This document shows, one piece after another, positions 1 to 14,745 of a DNA stretch of 64,000 bases. Both the position numbers and the translations under genes were made by a program. A model generated the notes under the pieces. The model was not told the origin of the DNA, searched no databases, and saw only the letters and a list, made by a program, of their open reading frames with translations. The stretch comes from Rotaria sp. Silwood1 (lineage: Eukaryota; Rotifera; Eurotatoria; Philodinida; Philodinidae), in the NCBI GenBank assembly GCA_905250075.1, contig CAJNOP010000002.1, positions 4,515,565 through 4,579,564 on the forward strand, in the 5' to 3' direction. The first letter of the stretch is position 1, and the number at the start of each line of letters is the position of its first letter.

Positions 1-2657
1 TTATATATAGAGAACCTCGGGAGCTCTCAAGTGCTATTAGTAATAAGTATAGCATGTTGTTTAAAAGACGAAAGCTACGCACAAAATCTTGTTTATAATT
101 CAACAGATATTGTTGACCTTGCTTTAATTAACACTTAACATGTTCATAGTATTTTCTCAGTTAGATCTGTATAATGTTTTTGAAAAAACTTAAGAATTCG
201 TTCAAGGAAAAAGAAATAAATATGAAAGGTTAATGATTGTTGCATTGAATTTATGAATGTTTAAGGTCGTAGGCGTAAATAAGTTTAATTAAATAGCAGA
301 ACAGTTTTGACAGTACTAATAATTGGATTTTCTTAGCGTGAACACTCAAAAAAAAAAAAAATTTTTCCTATCCACTTGGGTTTATAGTTTATTTTGACAA
401 TTGTCAGTACAGAAGTGCTGCATTTTTGCTTTTAGCATATATTTAATTAATCTATTATTATGTTTAGATTTATATTCTTTACACGTTCTATATTATGCTT
501 AAGAGATTGTCAATGGACTATGGCGATGAAATAAAACATTGTATAAACTTTATTTCCTTAACAATTTAGATCTATATTTATACTAAAGAAAGTTGCTTTA
601 TTGAAGTGAAATAGTTATTTTCGACGTCAAAATGAATAGATAAAATTGTATTATTGATCAAATACAATAGAAATTCTAGCATTTTTGAAGATTAACTTTT
701 TAGTTTTGGAAGTATGCTCTCAAGTGTTTTTATGAATAGCATAGATCCATGCATTATTAAATTTTTTTGTATAATGAATAAAATTGTTTATTGAGCAATA
801 AAAACTAGCTTTTTCATCAAGTTAGATGAAACTACTTGACCCATAGTCATTAACAGAAAGTAAGAATAAAGCTAACGATTTGAAATTGAGTATTGATAAA
901 GTATTTGAACTTTGGCATTTTCAATATAATATTTTTTATTAACAATATCGAAAAAGGCTCCAATATTGTTGATGAAGAACTTTATTCATGTGATCAATAT
1001 TTTTACAAAACAATTTCAACATATGTGCAATATGTGATATAAATAGTACGATAAATTTTCGTATAGAACACGCTTTTATATTGTTAGCAACTTGACTTCT
1101 ACTTATATTAAGCGATATTTCCAACATTCCACGCTATGCATTATCAATTTATATACTTAATTGATGATTTTTTTTCAAGATGACTTAAGTTTTTATTGTC
1201 CATTATGTGTAACGTACATCAGCATTGAACCTATCAAATCTTCACTGCAGACATACGATAAGTAGATTAAACAAAAATTATTTTAAATATAATGACACTG
1301 TTAAACATATATGACGCACGCAAGAGTGTCATACATTAAAATTTATAATAATAATTTGCTACTAGCGTCAACTTATTTTATGTAAGATTTCCACACATTT
1401 TTATATCAATAGAAACATTCTTATCACCTCGAACCGAATATAAGGATGCAAATTTTCTATTTTATAAATTAATTATTCCGTATTTATTGAAAAAAAAAAA
1501 GGAAAAGTGTTATTGTCTGAATATTAATTAGAAAGAACAATGAAACATCTAGTATACATATTTACTACATAATTGGTAAAAGCCACATGTCAGAAAATAC
1601 TGGAAATAAAAACAAATCTGTTTATATTTACTCATCCATACTTTTTACGTTCAAAATTGTATAAGAAAAAAATAAATTATAGTTATATATTATGATAAAT
1701 CATTTATGAATTTGTATAAATTTTCGTTATATTTTACTATTATTTTGTTCTGTTATATAATAAATAATTTAATATCAATAAAATAATATGAGTACTTTTA
1801 AGAGATCCCTCAAAAAATCAATCTTGTGCTAAGTAAATTCAAATCGCATGAAATTCTTAGAATATATTGAAGTTGTAGTGGAGAAGCTAATGGTAAAATT
1901 TTCAGCCTTACATCATGATGTTTTCGGACAGTATTCAACAAACAAAGGTCAAAAAGTAGCTCATTCGGGAACTCAAAATTCTCTATGGACTTTGGTTTTT
2001 TTTTGTTTGAAAGATCATGGCAGAGCCATTTTTTAAATTCTCATGTTTTAAGGCAAAAAAACTCAATGTTTCGAAAAAACCTAAAAGTACTCTTTTACAT
2101 AATAATAACAAAAGATTAACTGGAACAAAAATTTTATCATGACCTACATCTTGATGTGCTCTTTCGAACAAAAAATTCTATATATGCAATGCAGATCCAC
2201 AGAGAATTCCGGATTGCGTGATCATAGAAAAAAGCATAAAGAGCGAAAAGATTTCCTTCTTTTGATGTAGAAAGCATATTTTTCAAGCGGAAGGTCATGA
2301 AAAGCATCATATATTTTCATCAAAAACGAGGTGTCTAATAAAGAAAAGTTATTTCATCTATGAAAGCTCAGACTTCGGGTTATTCTTTCATGCGTTTATT
2401 TCAATTTCGATTTTTCTGATAAAAAATGGGCTTTTGTGGAAGGAACAGGACGACTTAACCAAACAAAACAATGTCACAACATTTCTATGAAATTTTTTGA
2501 CTTGTTCATGATTCATTGAATGCAACCGTGAGAAAAAAAAAAGTGAATATTATCTTATCGGGTTGTCACATTTTGCATGTCTAATAGAATTAAATTTATT
2601 TAACACAAGTAATAGTTTGAATACAAGAGTAATACAAATTACTAATGTTTTTATCTA
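1..2657. other. gene-free AT-rich stretch
   Basis: No convincing gene is visible on either strand. Open frames are at most about 62 codons and lack the codon texture and splice structure of the genes further right. The segment at 1850-2520 has two overlapping short frames in opposite directions and could be an old repeat relic, but I recognise no protein in it. Confidence 0.5.
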
Positions 2658-4102
2658 TTAATGAGTTGTACGTCGAAAAAATCGTAATGGATCACACTGT
2701 TTTAAATATGGTGAAATTTCACCTTTTAAAATCAATTGAGTTAATTGTGCACCAGTAGCTAAACTATTTAAAATTCCCCAACAACTATGACCCTAAAACG
2801 TAGAAAGAAGTCAATTAAATCTAAGTCTTCAATAAATAATAATTTAATTATTTACTGCTGCAACATAAACATTATTTAATCCATGAAGTCGTCCAATTAT
2901 TGGTATGCCATCATTTGATTGTGGTAAATAACATGCTTGTTTGATTTCTACATTTGAATCTTTTAATGTTGATGCTACATGAACAGCAATTTGACGAAGA
3001 CGTTCACAACTATTCTCATCAATTGATACTGAATTACCACTATCAGATAAATTTTGTGTATGCTGTTCTGAAAACCCACATACATAAATATCACCATCTA
3101 AATAAATTTATATTATTTCTTTCAATTTAATAGAGTAAAAAAGAACAAAGACAAACTTGGTCGTGGATAAATTTCAGGATCTAATACATTACCATCACTT
3201 GATTGATAGGCAAGAAAAAATGCATAAGGTTCTGTTGGTTGATTACCTTTAAATACGATACTATGTGCTTTAACTCCACTGATAACATCTAATTGATGAG
3301 AAATATTTTCTTTAAATATCATAGCATCTCGAAACCAAGGTGCTGCTTGATCTATATGATTTAAAAAATGGAAAATATTGAATATGAAATAATATTTACT
3401 TACATGTCCATGGTCCCATAGCAAGTATAAATATATCAGCTTCAATAGGTTCTTGATTTTCAACTAATAATTTAATAGCACGAACAGGTGATGTTTGATG
3501 ATGTTCATCTTTTGCTGTATGAGTTGTTATAGTTTCAAAAAGAAATCCATTTGCTTTACCAATAATAACACGTCCACCTCGATTTTCAATTATTTTTACT
3601 AAAGCATTTGTTAACAATCTAAAAAAATATATAGATATGCATCAAAAAATATTCTATTTATTAAAAAAATTTACCCTGGATGAACTTGTGCTGTTGTATC
3701 TTCATTTCCTAATATTTCTTTTTCATGAACATCAGCCGTTATCCATTTTGGTAATGATTTATCATCATCAGTTTGTTTATTTGTTTTTGTTTTACCATGA
3801 GTTTCATTGACTGATATATTGTATGTCGTTAAACGACGATACATAACATCAGTAGAAAATTCATTTTTTAAACGTTTAGAAAGCTCACTATGAGCTAAAA
3901 AACTTGATTCAGAAAATTTTCCTTCAACACCTGAACGCCAATTTTTTGCAAGAAATCCTCCAGAACGTCCACTAGCACCACAAGCAATATTTGTTCGTTC
4001 AACTATAGTTATATTTGAACAACCAGCTTCTGATAAATGAAAACCGATTGAAGCACCAATAATACCACCACCTATTATACAAATGTGATTTGAATGTGCC
4101 AT
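2658..4102 (-). CDS. FAD-dependent oxidoreductase, DAO/sarcosine-oxidase type, 5 exons
   Basis: Predicted flavin amine/amino-acid oxidase of the DAO superfamily; the substrate is unknown. I assemble five exons (4102-3675, 3618-3404, 3351-3157, 3097-2856, 2792-2658), all with GT-AG introns and a continuous frame of 404 residues. The N-terminus carries the Rossmann FAD motif CIIGGGIIGAS, then ERTNIACGASGRSGGFLA, the conserved Ser-Gly-Gly-Phe-Leu segment of fungal TDA3-like and bacterial FAD oxidoreductases. HPGLLTNAL (exon 1-2 junction), AMGPWT and the late AAGHSCWGI repeat the usual DAO landmarks around the flavin. No signal peptide or C-terminal peroxisomal tripeptide is seen. The start at 4102 places the Rossmann strand close to the N-terminus, as is usual; an in-frame ATG seven codons upstream is less likely. 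Head-to-head with the hydroxyacid oxidase gene 215 bp away. The family is seen in the sequence; the exact enzyme is inference. Confidence 0.85.
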
Positions 4103-4316
4103 TTTAAATGATAAGAAATACACGTCAGATAAACAGAACCCGAATCAAATTCCATCTGACTGTTCTTTTGACTTGCATATGGTAAAAACCAATCAGAAAG
4201 AGGCTTTTTAAAAGTAAGATGCCGCAAGTAGTATTAATAGATAAGATACACGTGTGCTATCGGTTTCGATTCAGTGTGCTTTAACAGTATAGACAAACAT
4301 ACGTTTGTTTTTAAAC
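4103..4316. promoter_or_regulatory. putative bidirectional promoter
   Basis: Only about 214 bp separate the start codons of two divergent flavoenzyme genes, so both promoters must lie here or overlap the gene ends. No clear TATA box or palindromic operator stands out. Its role is inferred from the arrangement alone. Confidence 0.4.
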
Positions 4317-5540
4317 ATGTCTGAAAAAAATATGGATGATAGTATATTACCTCAAATGAATACAAGTATTCCACAAGCATCTCGAATTTTACTTAATATA
4401 GAAGATTATCATCAAGCAGCAAAAGAAAAACTTTCTAAAATGGCTTATGATTATTATCGATCAGGTGCTGATGATGAATTGACTTTAAAAGACAATGTTG
4501 AAGCTTATCGACGTATTAAATTACGTCCAAGAGTATTTGTCGATGTATCTCATCATGGTGAAAATCCTAATAGTTGTTCTGTTACTTTATTAAATGGTCA
4601 AACAACTTGTTCATTTCCTGTTTTAATTGCACCAACAGCAATGCATCGATTAGCTGATGATCGTGGTGAATTAAGTACAGCACGTGCAGCTGTTCGTGCT
4701 AATACAGTCATGATACTTTCATCATTATCAACAACACGTTTAGAAGATGTTGCTCGTGAACATCAACAAGCATTAAAAGAATATCCAACATCAACATCTC
4801 AATTATGGTTTCAATTATATATCCTTAAAGATCGTAATTTTACGGAACGACTTGTTCATCGTGCTGAAAAAGCTGGATTTCGTGCGCTTGTCGTTACGGT
4901 TGATGCTTGTCGTTTTGGTAATCGTGAAGCAGACCATCGAAATGGATTTCGTTTACCTGAAAATATGCAATTAGAAAATTTATATGATGGTGACTTAAAA
5001 CATGCACAAAGTGATCATGTATCAGCATTAAATGATTTTATTGCAAGAAATCTTGATGCAACATTAACATGGTCCGATATTAAATGGCTAAGGCAAATAA
5101 CTCGATTGCCTATTATTGTTAAAGGTGTCATGACTAGTGAAGATGCTCAATTAGCTGTTCAAGCTGATGTTGATGGAATGGTTGTATCGAATCATGGTGC
5201 TCGACAAGTTGACACAACATTTAGTACAATTGAAGTTTTGCCTGAAATTGTTGCTGCCGTTCGAGGAATGCAATCTAAAAAAAAGATTGATATTTATTTA
5301 GATGGTGGAATTCGACGTGGTACAGATGTTCTTAAGGCAATAGCACTTGGAGCAGATGCTGTACTTATTGGTCGACCTGTTCTTTGGGGTCTTGCAGTAG
5401 GTGGATGTCAAGGTGTAGTCGGTATATTCGAAGTATTGAAACGTGAATTTAAACTTGCCATGATGCTTTGTGGATGCACATCATTACCAAAAAATGGCAA
5501 GTCTTCAACTCTTGTTACAATGCCGAAATCGAAACTCTAA
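4317..5540 (+). CDS. HAO1: Glycolate / 2-hydroxyacid oxidase, peroxisomal
   Basis: FMN-dependent L-2-hydroxyacid oxidase (glycolate + O2 to glyoxylate + H2O2, or a longer 2-hydroxyacid). The gene is a single 407-residue exon. Family landmarks appear in order: YYRSGADDE (46-54), PTAMHRLA (106-113), LSSLSTT (134-140), WFQLY (164-168), VTVDA (193-197), TWSDIKWL (251-258), IIVKG with Lys269, SNHGARQ with the catalytic His293 and substrate-binding Arg296, and DGGIRRGTDV (329-338). The last three residues are SKL, a canonical type-1 peroxisomal targeting signal, so the enzyme should act in peroxisomes. I chose the ATG at 4317; the frame extends upstream only through a TTG. The absence of introns is unusual beside intron-rich neighbours and could reflect retroposition or transfer, but codon use looks like the neighbours. 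The family is certain; HAO1 versus HAO2 is not resolved. Confidence 0.93.
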   Translation: MSEKNMDDSILPQMNTSIPQASRILLNIEDYHQAAKEKLSKMAYDYYRSGADDELTLKDNVEAYRRIKLRPRVFVDVSHHGENPNSCSVTLLNGQTTCSFPVLIAPTAMHRLADDRGELSTARAAVRANTVMILSSLSTTRLEDVAREHQQALKEYPTSTSQLWFQLYILKDRNFTERLVHRAEKAGFRALVVTVDACRFGNREADHRNGFRLPENMQLENLYDGDLKHAQSDHVSALNDFIARNLDATLTWSDIKWLRQITRLPIIVKGVMTSEDAQLAVQADVDGMVVSNHGARQVDTTFSTIEVLPEIVAAVRGMQSKKKIDIYLDGGIRRGTDVLKAIALGADAVLIGRPVLWGLAVGGCQGVVGIFEVLKREFKLAMMLCGCTSLPKNGKSSTLVTMPKSKL

Positions 5541-7363
5541 TATAGAAAATTAATTTAAAAGGATGATGTGATTAGCGTTGTTTACTCTATGCTAGAAAGG
5601 ACAAAAAAATTAAAGAATAGAAATTTTCATATATTATCAATGATTTGTCTTTTTTTTTTCTTAATCATAACTTTACAATTTTTTCTTTTATGGAATTCAT
5701 TTCATTGAACTAAGAGTTTCTTTTTTTTAAATTTTATTCTTCCATCATTAATATAGAAGAGCCTTAATGAATAATATAAAAAACATTGTCTTGAGCAACG
5801 CATTAGATGAACAAGATAAAGTATGTATTTTGAATAAAATAATCAAAAATAAAAACCAATGTTTTTAGTTGCATATCAAATTGCATTCTATTAATCACGA
5901 TATTTATTTTCATTAATGCTTACTCACTACGCTTATCGAAGTCGATGGCTAATGAGTATCATGCATGTTAGAAAGACTATCGTGAGTTACATTATTGAGA
6001 TGATGACGAGAACTCAGACATGAATGATGTTGATGACAGTGAATTGTGAGAAAATGTTTGTGAACAAGTTAGAGATATGATGATTAGGCGTCGTAGCATT
6101 ATCAAATGAAACCCATCATCGATATTTAGTTATTATGCACATTATGGTGCATGTTGCGTATCAACACGAGACAATAATAATGCATTACATGAAAATAAGA
6201 AATAACTACCTATACTAATCAAAGTAAACGACAAAAATTACAAACGAAATGCAATGATGATTTTAGTAATAGTAATGATAACCATAAACAACGCATTATA
6301 TGTAGACGAAAGTTAAAGAAAAAAATGATTTGCTTTAAAGTCTCTTCGTAAACGAATGTTATAAAATTTCAAAATATAATCAATTTATCAATAAGTTAAT
6401 GCACAGATTATGTGTTTCATTTTGATTAGTTTTATCAGAAATATATCTCGATAATTTAACAAGAATATATGTGACAATAAAAATGTATCTAAAAGAGCTG
6501 CTGAATGATATATTCTGTTGATAATTTATCTTATGTCATTAGCAAGTTTTCACGATTGAATAGAAGAAAAAAACACAGAACAAGAATAAATGTTTTGTTG
6601 ATGAAGATAAAGAAGTCTGGAGAGTTGTTGATATTATAGGCAAAACGCAAAGCTAATTCTCAGAAATTGTAAAGCAGATATGATCAAGTGTTTGCTAGTA
6701 CACTTATTATAATATTAACTCTTTCTTGTGAGTTATCCATGAATATAGCAACTGTCTTACACGTTGACATCATTGTGAGATTATTTTGTTGTCCCATTTT
6801 TAATATGAAGAAAATATAAAATCAAGAATATTTTCATGTTTTCTTAACTGACCTACTTGTAAATAACTTTATACATATGCTACGGAATCATGAATACACT
6901 GTTTACATGTTACATCACCATCTATGGCTTTCGTTCAACTTTATTCAAAAGGAAGAGAAAGTCTCTCAAACTGAATATGAAAGAATTCACCAATGTAAAA
7001 GAGTTCTCTATTTGGAAGAAAGTAGCTAATACTTCTTGGGAATTGCAGTGAAAGCATTTTCTTTATTAACAGCTCAAATTTTTCTTGAAATTTTTTCTTG
7101 TATTCGTTCTATAGGAAAATATCAAAAATTCCATTAAACATCAACTAACAAAACTTTTCAGAGAGAAAAGCTAAGTGTAACAGAAAATTTAAGAGTAAGA
7201 AACCTATCTGTTTCTCCTCCCTAATTGTATGACCTGATACTAAATCAATAAAAACAAAAACAACAGATAGAACTATAAAGAAAATATATTACAATCAATA
7301 CAAATGACCATTCTTCGAAAAATTCATGTTGTTAGCATTTTTCAAAATTTTATTTTATTTTCA
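5541..7363. other. gene-free stretch
   Basis: No supported gene. Between about 5770 and 6660 there are acidic/basic short frames broken by stops that may be a decayed gene, but no family is recognisable. The right end is the 3' flank of the first VPS4-like gene. Confidence 0.4.
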
Positions 7364-9709
7364 TTATGATTCATTCTCCGCAAACTTGTCACTAAAATCT
7401 CGATATTTAATCATTTCCGATTCGTTTATTGAAGGTTTTATTGTGAGAAGAGCTGCTAACATATCCGCCTTAAAATAAATATATGTCGGATTGTTTATTA
7501 TTTAATTGAAAATTTTCATAGCAACTAACCATGGTTATTGGAGGTATATATAGTTCATTAGGTTCTATTTTATCTATTGCGACTACTTCCGCATTCGGAT
7601 CTTCGGATGAACAAGCAAACCAAAGTTCACGAGAACTATCACATTTTATATTTGGCATCTATGTAGAAATTATAAAAGATACTAGATACAAAAAACACAA
7701 AAGAAGAATATGCACTCGTTTGAAATGTGTTGCTGACATGAGTGGACGAAGAGGTCTGAATAATGCTTCACGACAAACGATCATAATATCAGCATTAGAA
7801 TAACTACAAGAAAAAGATAATCATTCTCTATGTCATAAGATATAAAGCATACTATTTAGTTTTTTCTGCTAACTGCATCCATTCATGTTCATTAATAATA
7901 TAATTATCAGTACTAGCATTCAAATACATTTTAAACATAGCTGCTCGTTCATTCAATTCAGGTAATGGAATATAGATTTGCTTTTTAAATCTAACAAGTG
8001 AAGACATATAATATTAAATGCTATGATAAAACAGATAAATATAGATAATATACCTTTGTCGAATAGCTGCTTCAAGTGTCCAAGGAGTACTACTGGTAGC
8101 AACAAGGAAAATACCTGTATTATTCATTGTAATATCTAATTTATGATTATAGAATTAGATTGACATTATTCTTTTATATTATTCACAAAAAGTACCTTCT
8201 GTTTGAATTAAAAATTCTTGTGTTATACGTTGATATAATTCTGATTCGGAATCATAACGTTGTCCAGGCAAACCATCAATATCATCAATAAATAAAATAC
8301 ATGGTTGCCGTTGACGAGCTAATTCAAATATAGAATTAACAGATTTTTCATTGTAATTAAGATATTTTGGCTGAAATCCCCATGCATTTACAGAAATAAA
8401 TGTTGTTTTACATTCAGCAGCAAGCGACTTAGCTAAATAGGTTTTACCAATGCCAGGAGGCTTAAAAAGAAAAAAAATGAGATCTATCTAGAATAATAAA
8501 CTTACTCCATAGAGTAAGATAGAAGTTGAAAAGTTTTGTTTGTCTAAGAATAAAAGCATAATATGACGATACAACTGTCCTAAAATATATACTTGATTTT
8601 ACCTTGACAAAGTTTTGGGAATTTAATAGGCAATTTAATAGATTCGAATAATACTGTTTTAGCGTTTGCTAAACCAATGACATCATCAAAGGTTACTGTT
8701 GAATCAGTGACAATAGATCCTATGACAAATTAACATGTGCTATACTTTTAAAGAGTTTATAAAATACAGTCTAACACGTATTGAATAACATATTTATGTA
8801 GTTTTAATATTCATTTGCGTTCAGTAATATCTTATAATAACTTTCTTATTCATCGAAGGATAATTTTTGAACATATTAAACTATTTTTGTAAAGTTTTAC
8901 TTTGACATGCATAGAATACATTATTTTAAAGGATTCTTATTTATAAACTATCACTGATTTAACAATAGACTCATTTGTTTTCAAGAATATTAGTCATATA
9001 TCATTTGTCCAACTTGAGAAAAGTGAATATCCTCAAAGTATATTGAAATACTTTCTATCAATTAAATTCATACATACGAAAAAATATATTTAAAGATATC
9101 AAAGTACATTCAAGATTATCCATTTATAAAATTAGAAAAAAACTATCATGTACAGTTATGAAATAAGAATAAACAGCAATAAAAAAATATCACTACTTAG
9201 TTTTTGTAAATTTTATAATCATTGATCAATATAACATAAGACTTACTTTTGATAATGTGTTTTGAATTTATATCTTTAGTCTCATATTCCTTGTTTTTAT
9301 TATCGTTGAAACTTTCACAATCAGTAGTATCATTAATAAATGCTTCTGTTTTCGTTGCTTCATTCGTCATAAAATTTTTGATTTCTTCAACTCGTTTTAA
9401 ATAACGTTCGACTTTAGCATGTATACTTTCCTTCAATTCTTCGTCCATAATTCCGTCTAAATGGTATATACAATTCAGTTTTCAATTTCTTCGAAAATTT
9501 ACTTTGAATACTTACATTTTGTACTATGTGTTAAACAGTCTGATGCTGCCAAATATGTTTGTATAGCCAACTCATAGTTATGTGCTTTATCTTCAAAATC
9601 AGCCTGCTCAGCGAATTGAAAACCTTTCTATGAAGTAGTAAAAATAAAAGGTCATATCTATTCAATTGTAAAGTCATACCTCGATAATATTCGTTAGATC
9701 AATATTCAT
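7364..9709 (-). CDS. VPS4-like AAA ATPase, catalytically degenerate paralogue
   Basis: Paralogue of VPS4, the AAA ATPase that disassembles ESCRT-III. About ten exons splice in frame to 437 residues with no stop, so it is not an obvious pseudogene. An MIT-like N-terminal helix bundle (about 1-75) precedes the AAA domain. Walker A is kept (GPPGIGKT, about 169-176). Several key positions are changed against the neighbouring copy: Walker B FIDEID has become FIDDID (Asp for catalytic Glu, about residue 229); pore-loop KYLGESE has become KYLNYNE; the SRRIKTEF arginine-finger segment has become YQRITQEF, losing one Arg; and sensor-1 ATNIPW has become ATSSTPW, losing Asn. Intron positions match the neighbour, so it arose by tandem duplication. 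One donor (GTGCAT, near 7724) is weak. It may be a slow or dead ATPase, a regulator, or a gene on its way out; which is inference. Confidence 0.82.
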
Positions 9710-10554
9710 TTTTTTAATAATCTCTTGAAGAAAGAAACCAATTGTTGAAGTACGATATTCAAATCGCTTAGGTATTCATCTACAGATATCAATAATAAAG
9801 CATGTTCAATGAATGATAAATAAATTTTATATTTATTCATACATATGCTATAATTTATTAGATTTCATGGAAATATCTAGAAATAACTCTACGTTTTACA
9901 CAACAGAGAAGAATAATATCATAAGAAACATATCAGTTAGCATAACTTTAATAAATGATTTTTGTGGCTGTTCTGATACATCTCCAATACAAGCCTTAAC
10001 ACATACGCAAATGAAGTTTTTTCAATAAGAAAACGTTTTTTCTTTCATTTTTAGAAAAATTTTAGCACAAGATCTAGATTGAATTCATAACTCATAAATG
10101 TAAATGAAATTTAATTATTTTTGTAATAAGAATTAGATGACACGAAATTTTTTTTGTGGATGACTATGTAAACGAGAATAAAATCAATAGACAGAGTATT
10201 ACTTGGTAAATATTCTAGAACTATAATACTAGATAAATCATTTAAAATTTTCAGTAAACAAAATATCTACTTTCATAGAAACTAGAAAATCAATCTTAAT
10301 GTTTGAAAGCGTAGATTTTCTTCGTACTCGAAAATTCGCATGCAAGACATAATATTGATGTAATAATAACTAGATTTTTTATGAAAACAAATGAATTATA
10401 TCAGAGTTCATATGAATTGTTGTAAAAAAAAACAGCAAATTAACAAAATAAAAAATATTCTGATCTATAGAATATAACACAAGAACGAATATCATAGATC
10501 ATTGGAATGATTTGTACAAAAATTCTAGTTCGTAAAATTTTTCGTTTATTTTCT
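9710..10554. other. spacer between the two VPS4 genes
   Basis: This 845-bp AT-rich spacer contains the 5' flank of the degenerate copy and the 3' flank of the intact copy. A 71-codon open frame on the plus strand (9813-10028) has no recognisable motif and I do not call it. Confidence 0.5.
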
Positions 10555-12455
<1,901 letters not shown>

Positions 12456-14745
12456 TGTTTCAATTATATCTAAAAGAAAATAGTATTCAATATATAAGTA
12501 TGGAGCGAAACATTCTGAAAAATAAATTGTGATAATCAACTAACAGTACTGACAAATACTTTCTTCTTCAAATGAAATGTCAGATTTATATGTTTCTAAG
12601 TTAAAATGAAGGATATATTGAACATGAAAAAAAGAAATTAAGTTCTATATCTTTTAGTTGCAAGATACAACTCACAACTGAGATATAACTATGAGATTAG
12701 TAACAGTAAAATGAACGAAAGGTCTAATAGTACTGTTGTCTATCTACAAACGTATTCATCTTAATACGCGATGAATGACACACATATTAACACGAGACAT
12801 ATTAATATATACTGTCGGACGAATGAATCATTTAAATAATTTCGCGTTACTCAGGAAAGAAAAATATATTTTATTTTTTTTCAGGACCTTAAAATTACTC
12901 AGAATAGTTTGTTTTACTTATGCGTCATTCTTCTTACTCATTTTTATCGGTACGCATGCCATCAGTAAATACATATGACAAGCTGTTTTGGAAAAAAACC
13001 CAACATTTACAAGTGGTGGTTACATTGTATGCGAGTTATTTTGAAATTATTTTCATATTGCAATAACTATACATTTATATCAATTAGAAATACTTGGATT
13101 ACCACGAATGATCTTTATATAATTCAAAAATAACTTCAGTAGTATTCAAAAAACAAAAAGAAATTACTGATATTTGTTATCGTTGAAAATCTTCGCAAAT
13201 TGTTATCTAGTTTTAAATATGACGAGACGAAAAGTAATCTTAATGCAATGTACTTTTAAGTTTGCATCAAAATTCTATTTAATCTATAAAGTATTGATGA
13301 ACTTATTTTTCTGTAGTGAGCTGATAATAAATAAATAAATAAATAAAACTCTTAAATTTTAATTAAGTTATCCATAAAGACAAATCAATAAAGTATTACT
13401 TGATAAACAAAAATTTATTTTAATACAAATATAATGCTTCAGAAAATCCTTCCTCTCTTTCTAGAGTTTTTCGAGAACAACACGACGAACAACTATGAAA
13501 CTCTCAAGGTACATAGGACCTCGATGAGTACCGCAAAATTTGAACAGCCAAAAATGGCCAGAAATTCAAAGTGATAGAAAATTGGCAGTGTTCTATGATG
13601 TTAGAGATCTATAATCCAGACTCTCAGTATCTTTGAAATGAGACATAATCATTATGATTAGAAGAGTTTTGCATACAAAGAATAATCATCACGCTAGTTT
13701 TTCCACTATAAATTTCGAGAATTCGATTTAATAAAAGTACTAACTAACAAGGAAATGGCCTCATTTATATGGCATTTGACAGAAGATACTTCGCAGATAT
13801 ATTCACGATGAAAAATCAAAGATCGAAAAAATTTCGATTTAGACATCGGAAAAGGCATCACCAAAGTTGTTAATACGAGGTTTCAACAAACGCCTAATTG
13901 ATGGTAAATCTATTAAGTTAAAATTGTATTGCTATAATAACAATATATTCATTATTGTAAGTTTATGTTACAAATTACAATATTCTCAATCAATATACGA
14001 CTTTTGTCAAAACAATATCTCTTCTTATTCTTAATCGTAAGTCATTCTACAAGAATGATGAAACAATAATCTGTTCTTCAATTAATTTAGACAGAACATT
14101 TAAAACAATTATTTTGTTCATGTTTTCTTTACAAAATTGTTTTCAAATTTATTTTCTTCGATTGAATGTTCTAATCGGAAAATCATTATAAAAAAATATT
14201 ATGTTTGTAAGATTTATTTATATGAATATAGAACTGTTCAAGTATTTAGTCAAAAAACGTAGGAAGAACGAATCAATTAATTATGACGCTTACTTACTCT
14301 AGAAGGTGTAGGAGCCCTTAAAATATGACATCATCTTTGCACAATTTATGATTCCAGTGCAAAATCTTACCAATTTCAAAGGCAAATTTTAATGTTGCCG
14401 GAATTTATGTTATACAATTATACGACAAAGAATACATGGTTCATTGAATTATATCAATGACTACAATTGAATGATCTTTTTCCAACAGTTAATATATCAC
14501 ATAATTACAATTATCAATCGATTAAATACAAATTTTCAAAGCATCTAGGTTTTCTCTGTTTATTATATGTTCAACTGTAAGAAAATGACGTTGTAAATGA
14601 CCGTAAACAATATAAAATAACAAAAGTCAGCTCTATTATGTTGCGACACTCATTCTTTCACAAAACGATTAAAATAGTTTGAGTGAGAATGACCGTTAGC
14701 TAACGGAAAAAGCGATTCGTAGAACGAGATGATGGATTACAGCGA
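12456..14745. other. gene-free stretch
   Basis: About 2.3 kb upstream of VPS4 with no supported coding region; open frames are short. A tetranucleotide AATA run lies at about 13329-13347. The region around 13440-13900 is slightly richer in G+C and could be an old repeat, but I cannot assign it. Confidence 0.4.

Noticed and set aside
5770..6660. Possible decayed gene with acidic then Lys/Arg-rich stretches
   Set aside because: Many stops in every frame and no recognised family; too weak to call a pseudogene.
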